A stretch of 64,000 nucleotides of DNA from Verrucomicrobiales bacterium. GTDB lineage: Bacteria > Verrucomicrobiota > Verrucomicrobiia > Limisphaerales > UBA11320. The stretch's first letter is position 1. Every line of letters begins with the position of its first letter. The stretch covers positions 124,001 through 188,000 of the forward strand of contig JAEUHE010000042.1 in NCBI GenBank assembly GCA_016793885.1, in the 5' to 3' direction. Below the pieces are notes generated by a model that saw only the letters and a list, made by a program, of their open reading frames with translations, was not told the origin of the DNA and searched no databases. Below are positions 52,701 to 60,378 of this stretch, piece after piece. Made by a program: the position numbers and the translations under genes.

Positions 52701-52923
52701 CGTCGTTCAGAGCCTGACCCAGCGAGATCGGCTGCTCGTGTCGTTGGATCAAACCGTTCGGCTGATCGATGCGTCCAACCCTCTGGCTCTGAAGGTGGTG
52801 GGACAGAACTCGGAGCCACTATGCTGGTGGGGGGATATCTCTCGGGGAGACGGTGATCTGGAACGAGGTTTTTGGATCCCGATGGGAGATTATGGCGCGA
52901 AGTTGGTTCCGCGGAATCCCTAG
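49720..52923 (+). CDS. Exported beta-propeller-domain protein
   Basis: 1067 residues from the ATG at 49720; an open frame from 49618 lacks a sensible N-terminus. The signal segment FFTALLLCLVSCMVLPAAEM includes LVSC, a possible lipobox. The long body resembles the secreted beta-propeller family that includes the archaeal and bacterial Beta_propel domain: DIWRVDGNRIYFFNALRGLQ, VIDIENPDEPSLRGTL, LFIVDLSNPASPRIVSEL, SLFDVANPAKPSLLSRVLLG, TIDVRDPLHPRVLGQT. These are LVIVP-like blades of the form [VI]-D-[VIL]-x-[ND]-P..P. The C-terminus again gives blades (LIDASNPLALKVVG). The binding partner is unknown. It is convergent with fliP, 5 bases apart. Confidence 0.8.
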   Translation: MKTLYISGRVVFRFFTALLLCLVSCMVLPAAEMPSISALRQSGSNVVVEVQVPAGLRMVRLESRTRLAGGAWTPRAIARLDGNGGLARFTLPNRQDIELMRVTALDAEDLPESFFQGTNDFPGALTGSGSSTLYPGNTTGMVEDTTAPNAGAGGGGSAPRTVAESDIWRVDGNRIYFFNALRGLQVIDIENPDEPSLRGTLALPAAGEQMYLIDDQVVVLLVQANCYFGSQQSQILLVSTKEPQPKVIARLALDGYLGESRIVGTALYVAAQTYQTSQDRGQTVYTYGTRLHSFDLSKPSAPRAVGTLWYPGYNSVVAATDRLFFVVNQEPGDWSRSVIHSVDITSPSGELAEYVTVRPAGIIRDKFKLDYQGTRFTCISEEVSDQRRTRLETFYLADPRSDGPISLRKEGDLKLAERESLFATRFDGDKAYIVTFLRIDPLFIVDLSNPASPRIVSELLVPGFSTFIQPLGDRLVTVGTETNRVAVSLFDVANPAKPSLLSRVLLGESYSWSESLWNEKAVSILPDEGLILVPYSGDTSGGYSSRVQLIDLSPESLKARGQIVRSMEPRRATLHRDRIYSISSRELLVVEASNRDQPEVKQALDLGWSVDRLIVKGEYLLELSDQARWWGSQTLTQLRTARASEADRALATLTLTNLPIVGATLRGDVLHLAQAPFASWGWGIYPLAAVADGAASADDTRSRAVFTTIDVRDPLHPRVLGQTAAVLPESSGSDWQPLWLSEELLVWYTRGVSGRGYWNPIGVFPGAIAADVALPYWGWGSVAKPSLVALDVTRPVSPTVRSVTHPARDNWWSATAAHAAGSLVYFGHQESDVVEDPLVPTKPGGLEPGAAVIRDPGFPYPVVRWRQKHFMDVVDFADARQPVVRDPVSLPGALQGISRQGQLLYTRDELLDPASVPTGANQLTALAYDGVSAHRVDSIPLDLHWNLPILVSGEAVFVARAEVQANNAAVGRLETWQLAMTGRWERVGSLELPAVVQSLTQRDRLLVSLDQTVRLIDASNPLALKVVGQNSEPLCWWGDISRGDGDLERGFWIPMGDYGAKLVPRNP

Positions 52924-52928
52924 AGGGT

Positions 52929-53753
52929 TCAGGTTCCGAAGCTTTGGACGAGTGAGCGGACGATCAGGCTCCAGCCGTCGACCAGTACGAAGAGCAGGAT
53001 CTTCAACGGCAGCGAAAGCGTGTTGGGCGGCATCATCATCATGCCCATGCTCATCAGCACGGTGGCCACCACCAGGTCGATGAGGATGAACGGAATGAAG
53101 AGCAGGAATCCCATTTGGAAGGCCGTGCGCAGCTCGCTGATGATGAAGCTGGGGATGACCACTCGCAGCGGCAGGTTCTCGGCGGCGGTGGGGCCGAGCC
53201 GGGCCAGTGCGATAAACAGGTCCACATCCTTGGGGCGTGTCTGGCGCAGCATGAAGGTACGCAGATGCTTCGATGCTGTCTCGAGCGCCTGCTCGCCGGT
53301 GATAGCCTGAGCTTGGTAAGGTTTCAGGGCTTCTCGATCAATGCGTTCCCAGACCGGAGCCATGACAAAGAAGGTGATGAAGAGGGAAAGGCCGACGATG
53401 ATCTGGTTGGCTGGAGCGGTCGGTAGCGTGAGCGCGGTGCGGACGAAGGCGAGCACGATCACGATCCGCGTGAAGCAGGTCATGAGCAGCAGGATGGACG
53501 GCGCCAACGACAGCATCGTGATGAGGAACAGGATCTGAACAGCGGTGTCTCCTCGGGGGAGTTCCTGGCCTGGGCTTCCGATGTTGATGTTGATGGGGGG
53601 CAGGCCCCCGGCGGTGCTCTGCGCCGCCGCGTAACCACCCGCCAAAAGGAGCAGGAAGAAAGTCAGGAGCACCGGCATCGCGACGCTGATCCGTCTCAAC
53701 ATCGTTCGAGGCCGCGGCTGGCTGAGACCCTTGATGTGCGGCGATCCAATCAT
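52929..53753 (-). CDS. fliP: Flagellar biosynthesis protein FliP
   Basis: 274 residues. It is part of the FliPQR export gate of the flagellar type III secretion apparatus. After a signal-like N-terminus, the conserved parts are ILFLITMLSLAPSILLLMTC, FTRIVIVLAFVRTALTLPTA, PANQIIVGLSLFITFFVMAP, FMLRQTRPKD, VVIPSFIISELRTAFQMGFL, LFIPFILIDLVVATVLMSMG and the final LSLPLKILLFVLVDGW. Its ATG overlaps the fliO stop as ATGA; ATG at 53702 is an alternative start. It is the last gene of the operon: fliQ and fliR do not follow. Confidence 0.97.
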   Translation of the reverse strand: MIGSPHIKGLSQPRPRTMLRRISVAMPVLLTFFLLLLAGGYAAAQSTAGGLPPININIGSPGQELPRGDTAVQILFLITMLSLAPSILLLMTCFTRIVIVLAFVRTALTLPTAPANQIIVGLSLFITFFVMAPVWERIDREALKPYQAQAITGEQALETASKHLRTFMLRQTRPKDVDLFIALARLGPTAAENLPLRVVIPSFIISELRTAFQMGFLLFIPFILIDLVVATVLMSMGMMMMPPNTLSLPLKILLFVLVDGWSLIVRSLVQSFGT

Positions 53754-54268
53754 GAGGCTTTGCGGTGGATCACCTGTTGAAACGCCGTTGCGAAGCTCAC
53801 GCTCGGAGGTGGAGCAGCCGCCTCCGAATCTCCTTCGGGAAGATGCGTGATGAGGGACAATCCGGAGGTTGAGGAGCCTATCAAAAAGCGCTGACGCTCA
53901 TAGCCGATGACGTAGAGCGTCTGCCGAGGACCGAGGGATTGCACATCGATGACCGCGAGCCGGGGGCCGGGAGCCCGGGTGAGTTGGGCCTGTTGCCAAC
54001 GCCGCAGTCCCCAGGCGCCGCAGAGGAACAGTGCGACTACGAAGAGCAGCGCCCCAGCGAGCCGGATCACCGACGAGCCGAGATCGGGCAGGGGCGGGGG
54101 GGGAGGCGGGGAAGAAAGATCGGCGGCCTGCCCGAGGAGCGGACAGCCACAGAGCAGAGCCACCGCCGTTAAGGCGGGGTGGGAGAGGCTGGTAAGGGGG
54201 GCTCCACAAAAGGGCCAAAACAACAGCACCCTGGATCGGAGCACCCGGAGGGTGCTGCAGGGGTTCAT
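53750..54268 (-). CDS. fliO: Flagellar biosynthetic protein FliO
   Basis: 172 residues. FliO assists assembly of the FliPQR export gate. A signal-like N-terminus is followed by a proline run (SSPPPPPPLPDLG) and one transmembrane helix (LAGALLFVVALFLCGAWGL) with the basic border RRWQQ. The conserved cytoplasmic domain RLAVIDVQSLGPRQTLYVIG, then YERQRFLIGSSTSGLSLIT follows. The family is weakly conserved, and this pattern plus position between fliN and fliP make the call. It overlaps fliN and fliP by 4 bases each. Confidence 0.9.
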   Translation of the reverse strand: MNPCSTLRVLRSRVLLFWPFCGAPLTSLSHPALTAVALLCGCPLLGQAADLSSPPPPPPLPDLGSSVIRLAGALLFVVALFLCGAWGLRRWQQAQLTRAPGPRLAVIDVQSLGPRQTLYVIGYERQRFLIGSSTSGLSLITHLPEGDSEAAAPPPSVSFATAFQQVIHRKAS

Positions 54269-54513
54269 TTGGAGAATATCTCAGTGATTTTGATTCCGAA
54301 TCGGTCTTCGACGACCACCACTTCGCCTTTGGCAATGAGCTTTCGGTTCACGAAGATGTCCACCGGTTCATCGGCGACCTTGTCGAGTTGGATGACGGAG
54401 CCGGCGGCGATTTGCAGCACTTCGCGCATCGGCATGCGACATGAACCCAGTTCCACGGAGATCTCCACTGGAACGTCCATGACCACCTCGATGTTGGGCG
54501 GGATATCGCTCAT
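54265..54513 (-). CDS. fliN: Flagellar motor switch protein FliN
   Basis: 82 residues, a single SpoA/FliN domain without the N-terminal extension or CheC-type domain of FliY. VVMDVPVEISVELGSCRMPM, EVLQIAAGSVIQLDKVADEP and VDIFVNRKLIAKGEVVVVED, FGIKITEI are the full family pattern. It forms the lower C-ring with FliM and helps dock the export ATPase complex through FliH. It starts 19 bases after fliM and overlaps fliO by 4 bases. Confidence 0.97.
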   Translation of the reverse strand: MSDIPPNIEVVMDVPVEISVELGSCRMPMREVLQIAAGSVIQLDKVADEPVDIFVNRKLIAKGEVVVVEDRFGIKITEIFSK

Positions 54514-54532
54514 GACTTGCTTTCGGTTATCG

Positions 54533-55534
54533 CTAGCTCGGTAAGACTTGTTTCACTTGAATGGCCCACTGACGATCCATGGTGCCCAGGGATCCCTCAA
54601 ATTTTCGAATGTTGGCCAGCCGCACCGTTACATGCTGCTCGCATTCCGGCGACAGAGGGATGGTGTCGCCGGGTTTGAGATTGGACAGCTCGCGAATGCT
54701 CATTCGGTTGCCCAGCCATTCGGCGGTGACGGGTATGACCACCTCGTCCAAACGGCTGTGCCAGCGCATCTCCGGGGATTTTCCGCTCTCGGCGTCCTGC
54801 GCGTTGAGGTCGAGCAGCTTGTTCATGCGGAGAACCAGCGGCTCGAGGGTGTAGTAGGGGAAGCCCAGCTGAATCGGCTCCACACAGTCGCCGATGTGCG
54901 CCTCGATGCTCAGGTGGAGCATCACGGTGTCGCTCGCGGCCGTTTGCAGAAACCTTCCGTTGGTCTCATGACCGAGCAACACAGGCCGGATCTCCTGCTC
55001 GTAGTTCCAGTGGTTGCACCATTCGGCCAGCATGATCTGGAGAGCCTGATCAAGCAATGCGACCTCAATTTCGGTCATGTCCCGCTGTCCGGAGACATTC
55101 ATGGCGGAGCCCCCGAGCAGGCGATCCACGATGGTGAGCCCCAGCTTCAGCGGGAGCTCGAGCACGCAGACCCCGCGCATCGGGTCGGCTTTGAACAGAG
55201 TGATGTAGGTCGGGTTGGGAAGTATCTCCAGGAACTTCTGGTAGGTGATGGTCTGGAGCTTGGCCATTTGAACCCCGACCTCGAGGCGCAGGTAGGTTGA
55301 GAGTCGCGAGGCGAGGGAGCGGATAAACTCCTCGTGCCACAGCCGAAGCTTCCTAAGCTCGCGCGCCGAGAGGAACGCTGGCTGTCGGAAGTCGTAGGGT
55401 TGGATGGAGTCCTGAGAGCGCTGCTGACGCCGGCCGTCGCTCGTCAAGACATCGGCTTTCCCCTGTTCCTCCTGAACCTGGGATAGCAGACGCTCGACGT
55501 CTGACTGGGATAGAACTGACGCTTCGCCGCTCAC
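54533..55534 (-). CDS. fliM: Flagellar motor switch protein FliM
   Basis: 333 residues. It is the C-ring protein that binds CheY-P and links FliG to FliN. The N-terminal ASVLSQSDVERLLSQVQEE matches the CheY-binding LSQxEIDxLL peptide. The middle domain includes FSARELRKLRLWHEEFIRSL-like LSARELRKLRLWHEEFIRSL, then PNPTYITLFKADPMRGVCVL and RLLGG. The C-terminal SpoA domain has VTAEWLGNRMSIRELSNLKP and GDTIPLSPE. This suggests a conventional, chemotaxis-responsive switch, although no che genes are in the window. Confidence 0.97.
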   Translation of the reverse strand: MSGEASVLSQSDVERLLSQVQEEQGKADVLTSDGRRQQRSQDSIQPYDFRQPAFLSARELRKLRLWHEEFIRSLASRLSTYLRLEVGVQMAKLQTITYQKFLEILPNPTYITLFKADPMRGVCVLELPLKLGLTIVDRLLGGSAMNVSGQRDMTEIEVALLDQALQIMLAEWCNHWNYEQEIRPVLLGHETNGRFLQTAASDTVMLHLSIEAHIGDCVEPIQLGFPYYTLEPLVLRMNKLLDLNAQDAESGKSPEMRWHSRLDEVVIPVTAEWLGNRMSIRELSNLKPGDTIPLSPECEQHVTVRLANIRKFEGSLGTMDRQWAIQVKQVLPS

Positions 55535-55619
55535 AAGGTGACTATCGGCTGGTCCGGGTTTGACATGATGATGGTTTCGTTGTCGTCATTGCTGCATCGA
55601 GGATGAGTTCGCGCTCGTT

Positions 55620-56294
55620 CTATTGGATGGCGAATTCAGTGAAATAGATCTCCTTGATGGAGCCCGGCCCGAGCACGCCGTTGAATACCGAGATCAGCTC
55701 GGTTCGGATAAGGTTGGCCGCGCCTGGCTTTTCCAGATCTTGGATGGTTTTGGTTCTCAGGGTGCTGATGGTCATGTCCATCAGCTGGTCCTTGTTCGAC
55801 TCGACCTTGCTGACCACGCCCGCATTGGCGCCGACCAGAGTGAAGTTGGTGAGCAGATATCGAGCGCCGAGCGACCCGGCTACATTGACCAGCACTTTGC
55901 CGAACTGGACAGTGGGCTTGCCGCTGCCGCTGCTTTTGCCATGGCCGTCGTCCTTTTTGGCCCCATGCCCATCATCCTTCTTCTCCCCATGCCCATCGTC
56001 CTTTTTGGCACCGTGCCCATCATCCTTTTTCTCGCCATGGCCATCGTCCTTGGCTGCTTCTTCCCCATGCTCGCCCTCCGCATTTTCACCTTCCCCATGC
56101 TCGCCATGTTCTCCGCCGGCGCGGGCCTGAACCGTGGCTTGTTGGAGTTTGGGGACCAGCACAAAGGCGGTCATGACGTAGGCCAGGACCGGCATCAGGA
56201 CAACAGTAAGAATCAAGGGCAGCAGGGCCTTGATGCCACCGCCACCCCCACTGGGGGCGGCCGGTACCGGGGCGGGAGCTTTTGCTTCGGACAT
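55620..56294 (-). CDS. fliL: Flagellar basal body-associated protein FliL, histidine-rich
   Basis: 224 residues. It is an inner-membrane protein near the stator, involved in torque or stator stability. There is a cytoplasmic glycine/proline-rich N-terminus, a transmembrane helix at about 22-48 (LLPLILTVVLMPVLAYVMTA), and the periplasmic FliL domain from about 127 (VQFGKVLVNVAGSLGARYLL), ending KEIYFTEFAIQ. Between them, at about 61-120, is an unusual linker: HGEHGEGE-type sequence and then five copies of DDGHG spaced exactly 8 residues apart (DDGHGEKK/DDGHGAKK). The linker could bind metal or act as a charged spacer; that is inference. It lies between flgE and fliM. Confidence 0.94.
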   Translation of the reverse strand: MSEAKAPAPVPAAPSGGGGGIKALLPLILTVVLMPVLAYVMTAFVLVPKLQQATVQARAGGEHGEHGEGENAEGEHGEEAAKDDGHGEKKDDGHGAKKDDGHGEKKDDGHGAKKDDGHGKSSGSGKPTVQFGKVLVNVAGSLGARYLLTNFTLVGANAGVVSKVESNKDQLMDMTISTLRTKTIQDLEKPGAANLIRTELISVFNGVLGPGSIKEIYFTEFAIQ

Positions 56295-56324
56295 AGGTCA
56301 GTTCAGTTCGGGTTGGGATCGAGA

Positions 56325-57194
56325 TTACCGTTTCAGATTCACCAGCTCCTGAAGCATCTCATCGCTGGTCGTGATGATTCGCGCGTTGGCCTGAAACGCG
56401 CGCTGGGCGACAATCATTCCGGAGAATTCGTTGGCCAGGTCGACGTTGGAGAGCTCGAGCGCTCCCGATTCGATGACCCCGAGGCCATTGGTTCCCGGGG
56501 AGCTGGCACCGCTGGGTGCGGTGCCGCTGGTCAGCGGCCCTGCGGCCAGCAGACTCGAGTAAAGGTTGTTGCCCTGTTTGGTGAGCGCGTTGGGGTCGCT
56601 GAAGCGCTGCATGAGAATCTGTCCGCGGACGAATTCGCTTCCGTCGGAGAGTCGCACGGACACTTTCCCATCTCGTCCGATCGAGTAGGACGAGACGGTG
56701 GCCAGCGGGTCGGCCGTAGAGGGACGGCCCGTGCCATCGATGACGATATCGCCCTCGGTGCTCAGCGCGGAGTCACTGAACCCTTGCACGCGGAAGCCGC
56801 CGTTGGTGACGAGCCGATAATTTTGGTCGAGCCGGAAGTCGCCCGCCCGGGTGGCAAAGGCCGAGCCTGAGACCGGATCCTCGACCATGAAGAAGCCATC
56901 CCCGGAGATGGCCAGGTCGGTTTGCGGACCGGTTCGCGTGATGGCCCCCTGGGTGAACTGGTTCTTGATGGCGGTGGAGGTTACGCCCGTGCCGACCTGG
57001 ATGGGATCGGTGTTACTGGCTGTGCCGGTGCCGACCACCGCACCGCGGTAGGTCTGGCTGAACGCATCGGCGAAGTCCATGCGAGCGGACTTGAAGCCGG
57101 TGGTGTTGACATTGGCGATGTTGTTTCCAATGACGTCCATGCGCTGCTGAAACAAAATCATCCCGCTGACGCCTGAATTGAGTGAACGAAGCAT
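56325..57194 (-). CDS. flgE: Flagellar hook protein FlgE (hook/basal-body rod family)
   Basis: 289 residues. The N-terminal rod motif is GMILFQQRMDVIGNNIANVN with NTTGFKSAR. The centre has QGAITRTGPQTDLAISGDGF and FMVEDPVSGSAFATRAGDF. The C-terminal helix is ELSNVDLANEFSGMIVAQRA, FQANARIITTSDEMLQELV. The length is close to both FlgG (about 260) and the short hook proteins of Gram-positives. I call FlgE because it directly follows flgD, as in the Bacillus fla/che operon, and because the domain has a DPxQVGTG/AITRTG hook-like centre. FlgG or FlgF remains possible. fliL follows after 30 bases. Confidence 0.85.
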   Translation of the reverse strand: MLRSLNSGVSGMILFQQRMDVIGNNIANVNTTGFKSARMDFADAFSQTYRGAVVGTGTASNTDPIQVGTGVTSTAIKNQFTQGAITRTGPQTDLAISGDGFFMVEDPVSGSAFATRAGDFRLDQNYRLVTNGGFRVQGFSDSALSTEGDIVIDGTGRPSTADPLATVSSYSIGRDGKVSVRLSDGSEFVRGQILMQRFSDPNALTKQGNNLYSSLLAAGPLTSGTAPSGASSPGTNGLGVIESGALELSNVDLANEFSGMIVAQRAFQANARIITTSDEMLQELVNLKR

Positions 57195-57213
57195 ACGAAC
57201 TTAGTTTAGGGAC

Positions 57214-57648
57214 TTATTGAGCTGCGGTGGGCCGGATGCTGAGAACGGTGCTCAGATCATACGGCGTGTTGTTGACTACGATTTGCGGCGTCCCTGCGGT
57301 GATCGTCACGGCACTGACGGTGCCGATCAGACGGATATCCTGATTCGAGGGGTCGGGTTGAAGCTCGACGGTTCTGCCGATGAGAGAGTTGCTTTGAGTG
57401 AGCTGGCTGTCCGCTCGCAGCTTGGCGATCTCGGAGCTCATCGCTTTGGTTTGTTCCAGGGAGGTGAACTGAGCCATCTGCGCGATGTACTCCGTGTCCT
57501 TCATGGGACTCATCGGATCCTGGTTGGTAAACTGGGTGACCAAAAGTTTTAGAAAGTCATCCTGCCCCATCGTTTTTTCCGGCACGCGCGGATTGGACTC
57601 CGTAGGGGTGTAAATGCTGTTGGTGGCGGTGATGGGGCTGGTGGCCAT
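57214..57648 (-). CDS. flgD: Flagellar hook assembly protein FlgD, short form
   Basis: 144 residues, a hook-cap protein needed to polymerise the hook. The conserved N-terminal part is complete: MGQDDFLKLLVTQFTNQDPM, SPMKDTEYIAQMAQFTSLEQ and SLIGRTVEL. The C-terminal Ig-like and tudor-like domains of enterobacterial FlgD (about 230 residues) are mostly missing, as in the short FlgD of Bacillus. It precedes flgE by 19 bases and follows fliK by 33 bases. Confidence 0.95.
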   Translation of the reverse strand: MATSPITATNSIYTPTESNPRVPEKTMGQDDFLKLLVTQFTNQDPMSPMKDTEYIAQMAQFTSLEQTKAMSSEIAKLRADSQLTQSNSLIGRTVELQPDPSNQDIRLIGTVSAVTITAGTPQIVVNNTPYDLSTVLSIRPTAAQ

Positions 57649-57681
57649 AAAGTGTGTGACTCGCGGTGGTGCCTGGATCGG

Positions 57682-59709
57682 TTATGCCCAGGATTCCCAG
57701 GGAGCGGAGGTGGTGGTGTCGGCTCCGGCTGGAACCAGAGTGGAAGGATTGGCTCCCTCGGCCGTCAACAGTGGTCCGCGTCGGGAAGGGTTGATCCAAA
57801 TGGGCGGTTGGGTGCCGGGCCGTCCTTCGTCTCCCAAGTTTCGATCCTCGAAGGAAAACGTCTGCTCCCTTCCTCTTGAGCCCTCGCCGGATTCCCAGCC
57901 GGCATCGCTGGTCGGCGTGCGTGAGTCTCGGGAAGCGGATTCCCGTTGATCGGATCCCGATGGTAAATTTGATGAGCCGGCAGCCGCGACGGTGGCTTCG
58001 ATGGCTCGCAGGTTCGCTCCCAAGCCTCCGGCATCGTTGCGCAGGTCGATCGCAGTGGTCGCTCGGGTCAGGGTAGGAGTGGCGGCTGATTCCAACCCTG
58101 CGAGGCTGACTCCACGCTGAGAAAGAGACTGTTGGAGGGAGTCCCAAGACGAGCGATAGGCTCGGTCATCACCCTTCTCGACCCGCACTTGGACTTCGAT
58201 TCGGCCGTCGTTGCTCTTCAGATGGACTGTAAGTTCCGTCCCCTGGTCCGGTCGGAGCACCACGGTCATGGAAGTGGGATTCTCGTCTCCAAACTCGACC
58301 ACCCGGGTCAGGATCTCGTTGCGCAGCACCTCGATGGACTGAAGATCGGTGGGGCGCGCTAGTTCCTCGACGCCTTCTGTAGGGATGCCGGCTGTCGATC
58401 GGGTGGCGGCCGAGGTGCGATCCATTGAGGCTCTCCAATGATCCTCCCGATCGGCGTCCGCCTCGGAGTCTTGCGACTGGTTCAGGTCCGTCTCAAGTTG
58501 GGGCGCTTGAGCCACCATCGAGGAAATGCTCATCTCTCCGCCCGGTGTTAAGCCGGCCGGTCTCTCGAGACTGATCCTCGTCTCCGACCGAGGGGCGGTC
58601 GTGACGGCAGAGTGGTACGTCTTCATGACTTCCCCCTCGTTAGCAACGGATGTGCCACGAGCCGTGATCTGGAGTCGGGTGAGCAGTTCCTCTCCGGTTC
58701 CGGCGTTGCCCGCACCGGCTGCAGGGGGCGGAGTTGAGCTAGGCTGAGAGCGGTGGGGGACGGCCCCACTGGAGTCTCCCGGCGTAGCCTGGGGGTCGGT
58801 TTGGCGGAGAGATTGAGTCACTTCCGCCTTCGTTGGAGTCAGGCTTTTGCCTTCCATCTCAACGGGTTCTGAAAGTGTTGCCACCAGCTGTTGCTCGGGG
58901 ACGGGAAGGGCTTCAGCCGGAGTTCCGGGATGGTTTGGGGCACTAGGTAAGATCGGCCGATTCGGGGCGGCGCTGGCTTCATTTTGCCTGGTCGCGTTGG
59001 TAGGCGCGGAAGAGTTTGCCCACCCGACCTGGTCGGTTGTTGATGTCGGACCATCGAGTCGTGTTCCCGCTGGGGAGGTGGCAGAGCTGACGCTGAGATC
59101 AGATTCGGCCGAGCCCGTGGAGCCCGACGGGATGGGGACCGGAGCTGGGGCGGCGGAGGTGAGCGAGCTGGCGGCTAGGTAGAGAGTCAGGTCGGAGGTG
59201 GGGCCTGGGTTGGTCTCCGCCTTGGTTTGGGTTGGGGCAGGCTCCGATCCTTGGCTTTCCTCCTCGAACTCACCGCCCGCTGCAGTAGCCGAGCTGGTTG
59301 CAATCAAGCCGACCAGTGGTGTCGGTGGCTGCAGCCCGGGTTCAGGTGTCTCGTCTTCTCCAGGCTCAGCCGCAGCGGCGGAGGCAAGCGGTTTGTTTGA
59401 GGACGATGCACCTCCCTCGGCCTTGGGACTTCCGTGGTCGCTTGCTCGATTCTGCTGGGACGGCTCGGCGGTCCCCTTGGCGGTGGTTGCGATGCCGGAG
59501 GGAACTTTGTCGCCGGGCCTCGAGGACGCTTTGTTGACGGCCTCGGAGATCGTCTGTTCGAAGTTCACTGATGACGCACTGGGATCGGGCTTCGCCTGGG
59601 AGCGGTTTGGGCCCGAGGCGGCTGTGGCTGGAATCGAGGTCTCGGCCACCGTGGCGAACAGATGGTTCGCGGATGCGGGGGGAGTGGTAGATTTGGAGAC
59701 GTGAGCCAT
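57682..59709 (-). CDS. fliK: Flagellar hook-length control protein FliK
   Basis: 675 residues. FliK measures hook length and switches export specificity. As usual for the family, the first ~450 residues are low-complexity, rich in Ser, Ala, Pro, Thr and Gly, and predicted disordered. The conserved Flg_hook domain is at about 480-570: NPTSMTVVLRPDQGTELTVH, LKSNDGRIEVQVRVEKGDDR, WDSLQQSLSQRGVSLAGLE. It is longer than Salmonella FliK (405), and since FliK length sets hook length in known systems, a long hook is possible. Position between motE and flgD fits the operon. Confidence 0.93.
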   Translation of the reverse strand: MAHVSKSTTPPASANHLFATVAETSIPATAASGPNRSQAKPDPSASSVNFEQTISEAVNKASSRPGDKVPSGIATTAKGTAEPSQQNRASDHGSPKAEGGASSSNKPLASAAAAEPGEDETPEPGLQPPTPLVGLIATSSATAAGGEFEEESQGSEPAPTQTKAETNPGPTSDLTLYLAASSLTSAAPAPVPIPSGSTGSAESDLSVSSATSPAGTRLDGPTSTTDQVGWANSSAPTNATRQNEASAAPNRPILPSAPNHPGTPAEALPVPEQQLVATLSEPVEMEGKSLTPTKAEVTQSLRQTDPQATPGDSSGAVPHRSQPSSTPPPAAGAGNAGTGEELLTRLQITARGTSVANEGEVMKTYHSAVTTAPRSETRISLERPAGLTPGGEMSISSMVAQAPQLETDLNQSQDSEADADREDHWRASMDRTSAATRSTAGIPTEGVEELARPTDLQSIEVLRNEILTRVVEFGDENPTSMTVVLRPDQGTELTVHLKSNDGRIEVQVRVEKGDDRAYRSSWDSLQQSLSQRGVSLAGLESAATPTLTRATTAIDLRNDAGGLGANLRAIEATVAAAGSSNLPSGSDQRESASRDSRTPTSDAGWESGEGSRGREQTFSFEDRNLGDEGRPGTQPPIWINPSRRGPLLTAEGANPSTLVPAGADTTTSAPWESWA

Positions 59710-59766
59710 GGATATCTCGAAAGTGATTGAGTTGCGACCCGTTTCGGCAGGTGGGTGGTCTGCTCT

Positions 59767-60378
59767 CTATCTTCCACCGGCGGCCGGACGATACAGCACC
59801 AGCCTTAACCGTTCAGAGAGAGACGCCACTCGTTTGGCGAGCTCTGGGCTTCGTTTAGACAAGAGTTCCAGAATGGGAGCCGTTTCGGTTTCCTTCATGT
59901 TGACCAGAATCTTGATCAGCTGCTCGTCGTCGAGGTACTCGAAAACGGCGGCAGCACCCTCCGGTGTCATGGTGGCGTACAGCTTGGCCAGCCGCTTCAG
60001 GTTGGCGGTTTCCTCCTCGCGAACCCGCGTGACGGTGCGGTCGAACTCCATCTGAAGGCGATGCACCGCTTGGGTCGCGATCATCAGCTCCTTCTGCTCC
60101 GCTTTCAGTCGGTTGGACATCTCGTTCAGCATCTTCGCCTTGTCGGCGAGGCTCATCTTTTCCGCCCGTAGTTCGGCGATGATCTGATCCACTTCCGGAT
60201 TGTTGAACTCCCAGGACGGCCCGGTCAGTACCGGTACCGGCTTGTGTTCGTCGGGGTCGGCGTGCTCCTTGGCCTGGGCCGGGACAATCTTCTTGGGGTT
60301 GATGAAGGCAAGCGTGCACCCTAGGTAGGTGGCACACCCAATCAAGCAGATCATCCATCCGGACTGCAAAAACTTCAT
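59767..60378 (-). CDS. motE: MotE-family / FliG-middle-like flagellar protein (YlxF position)
   Basis: 203 residues. An N-terminal membrane segment (GWMICLIGCATYLGCTLAFI) is followed by a long coiled coil (about 70-135, EKMSLADKAKMLNEMSNRLK and on) and a C-terminal MgtE_N/FliG-middle-like domain with LAKLYATMTPEGAAAVFEYL, DDEQLIKILVNMKETETAPI and LELLSKRSPELAKRV. This architecture matches MotE, a periplasmic stator chaperone described in Rhizobia, and the equivalent gene ylxF of the Bacillus fla/che operon, which lies in the same place between fliJ and fliK. It overlaps the fliJ stop as ATGA. Confidence 0.88.
   Translation of the reverse strand: MKFLQSGWMICLIGCATYLGCTLAFINPKKIVPAQAKEHADPDEHKPVPVLTGPSWEFNNPEVDQIIAELRAEKMSLADKAKMLNEMSNRLKAEQKELMIATQAVHRLQMEFDRTVTRVREEETANLKRLAKLYATMTPEGAAAVFEYLDDEQLIKILVNMKETETAPILELLSKRSPELAKRVASLSERLRLVLYRPAAGGR

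Noticed and set aside
54548-55300. 250-residue open frame on the plus strand over fliM
   Set aside because: Shadow of fliM; no start signal or domain.
55623-56870. 415-residue open frame on the plus strand over fliL and flgE
   Set aside because: It covers two genes of a continuous minus-strand flagellar operon; its hydrophobic stretches come from the reverse complement of the FliL repeats.
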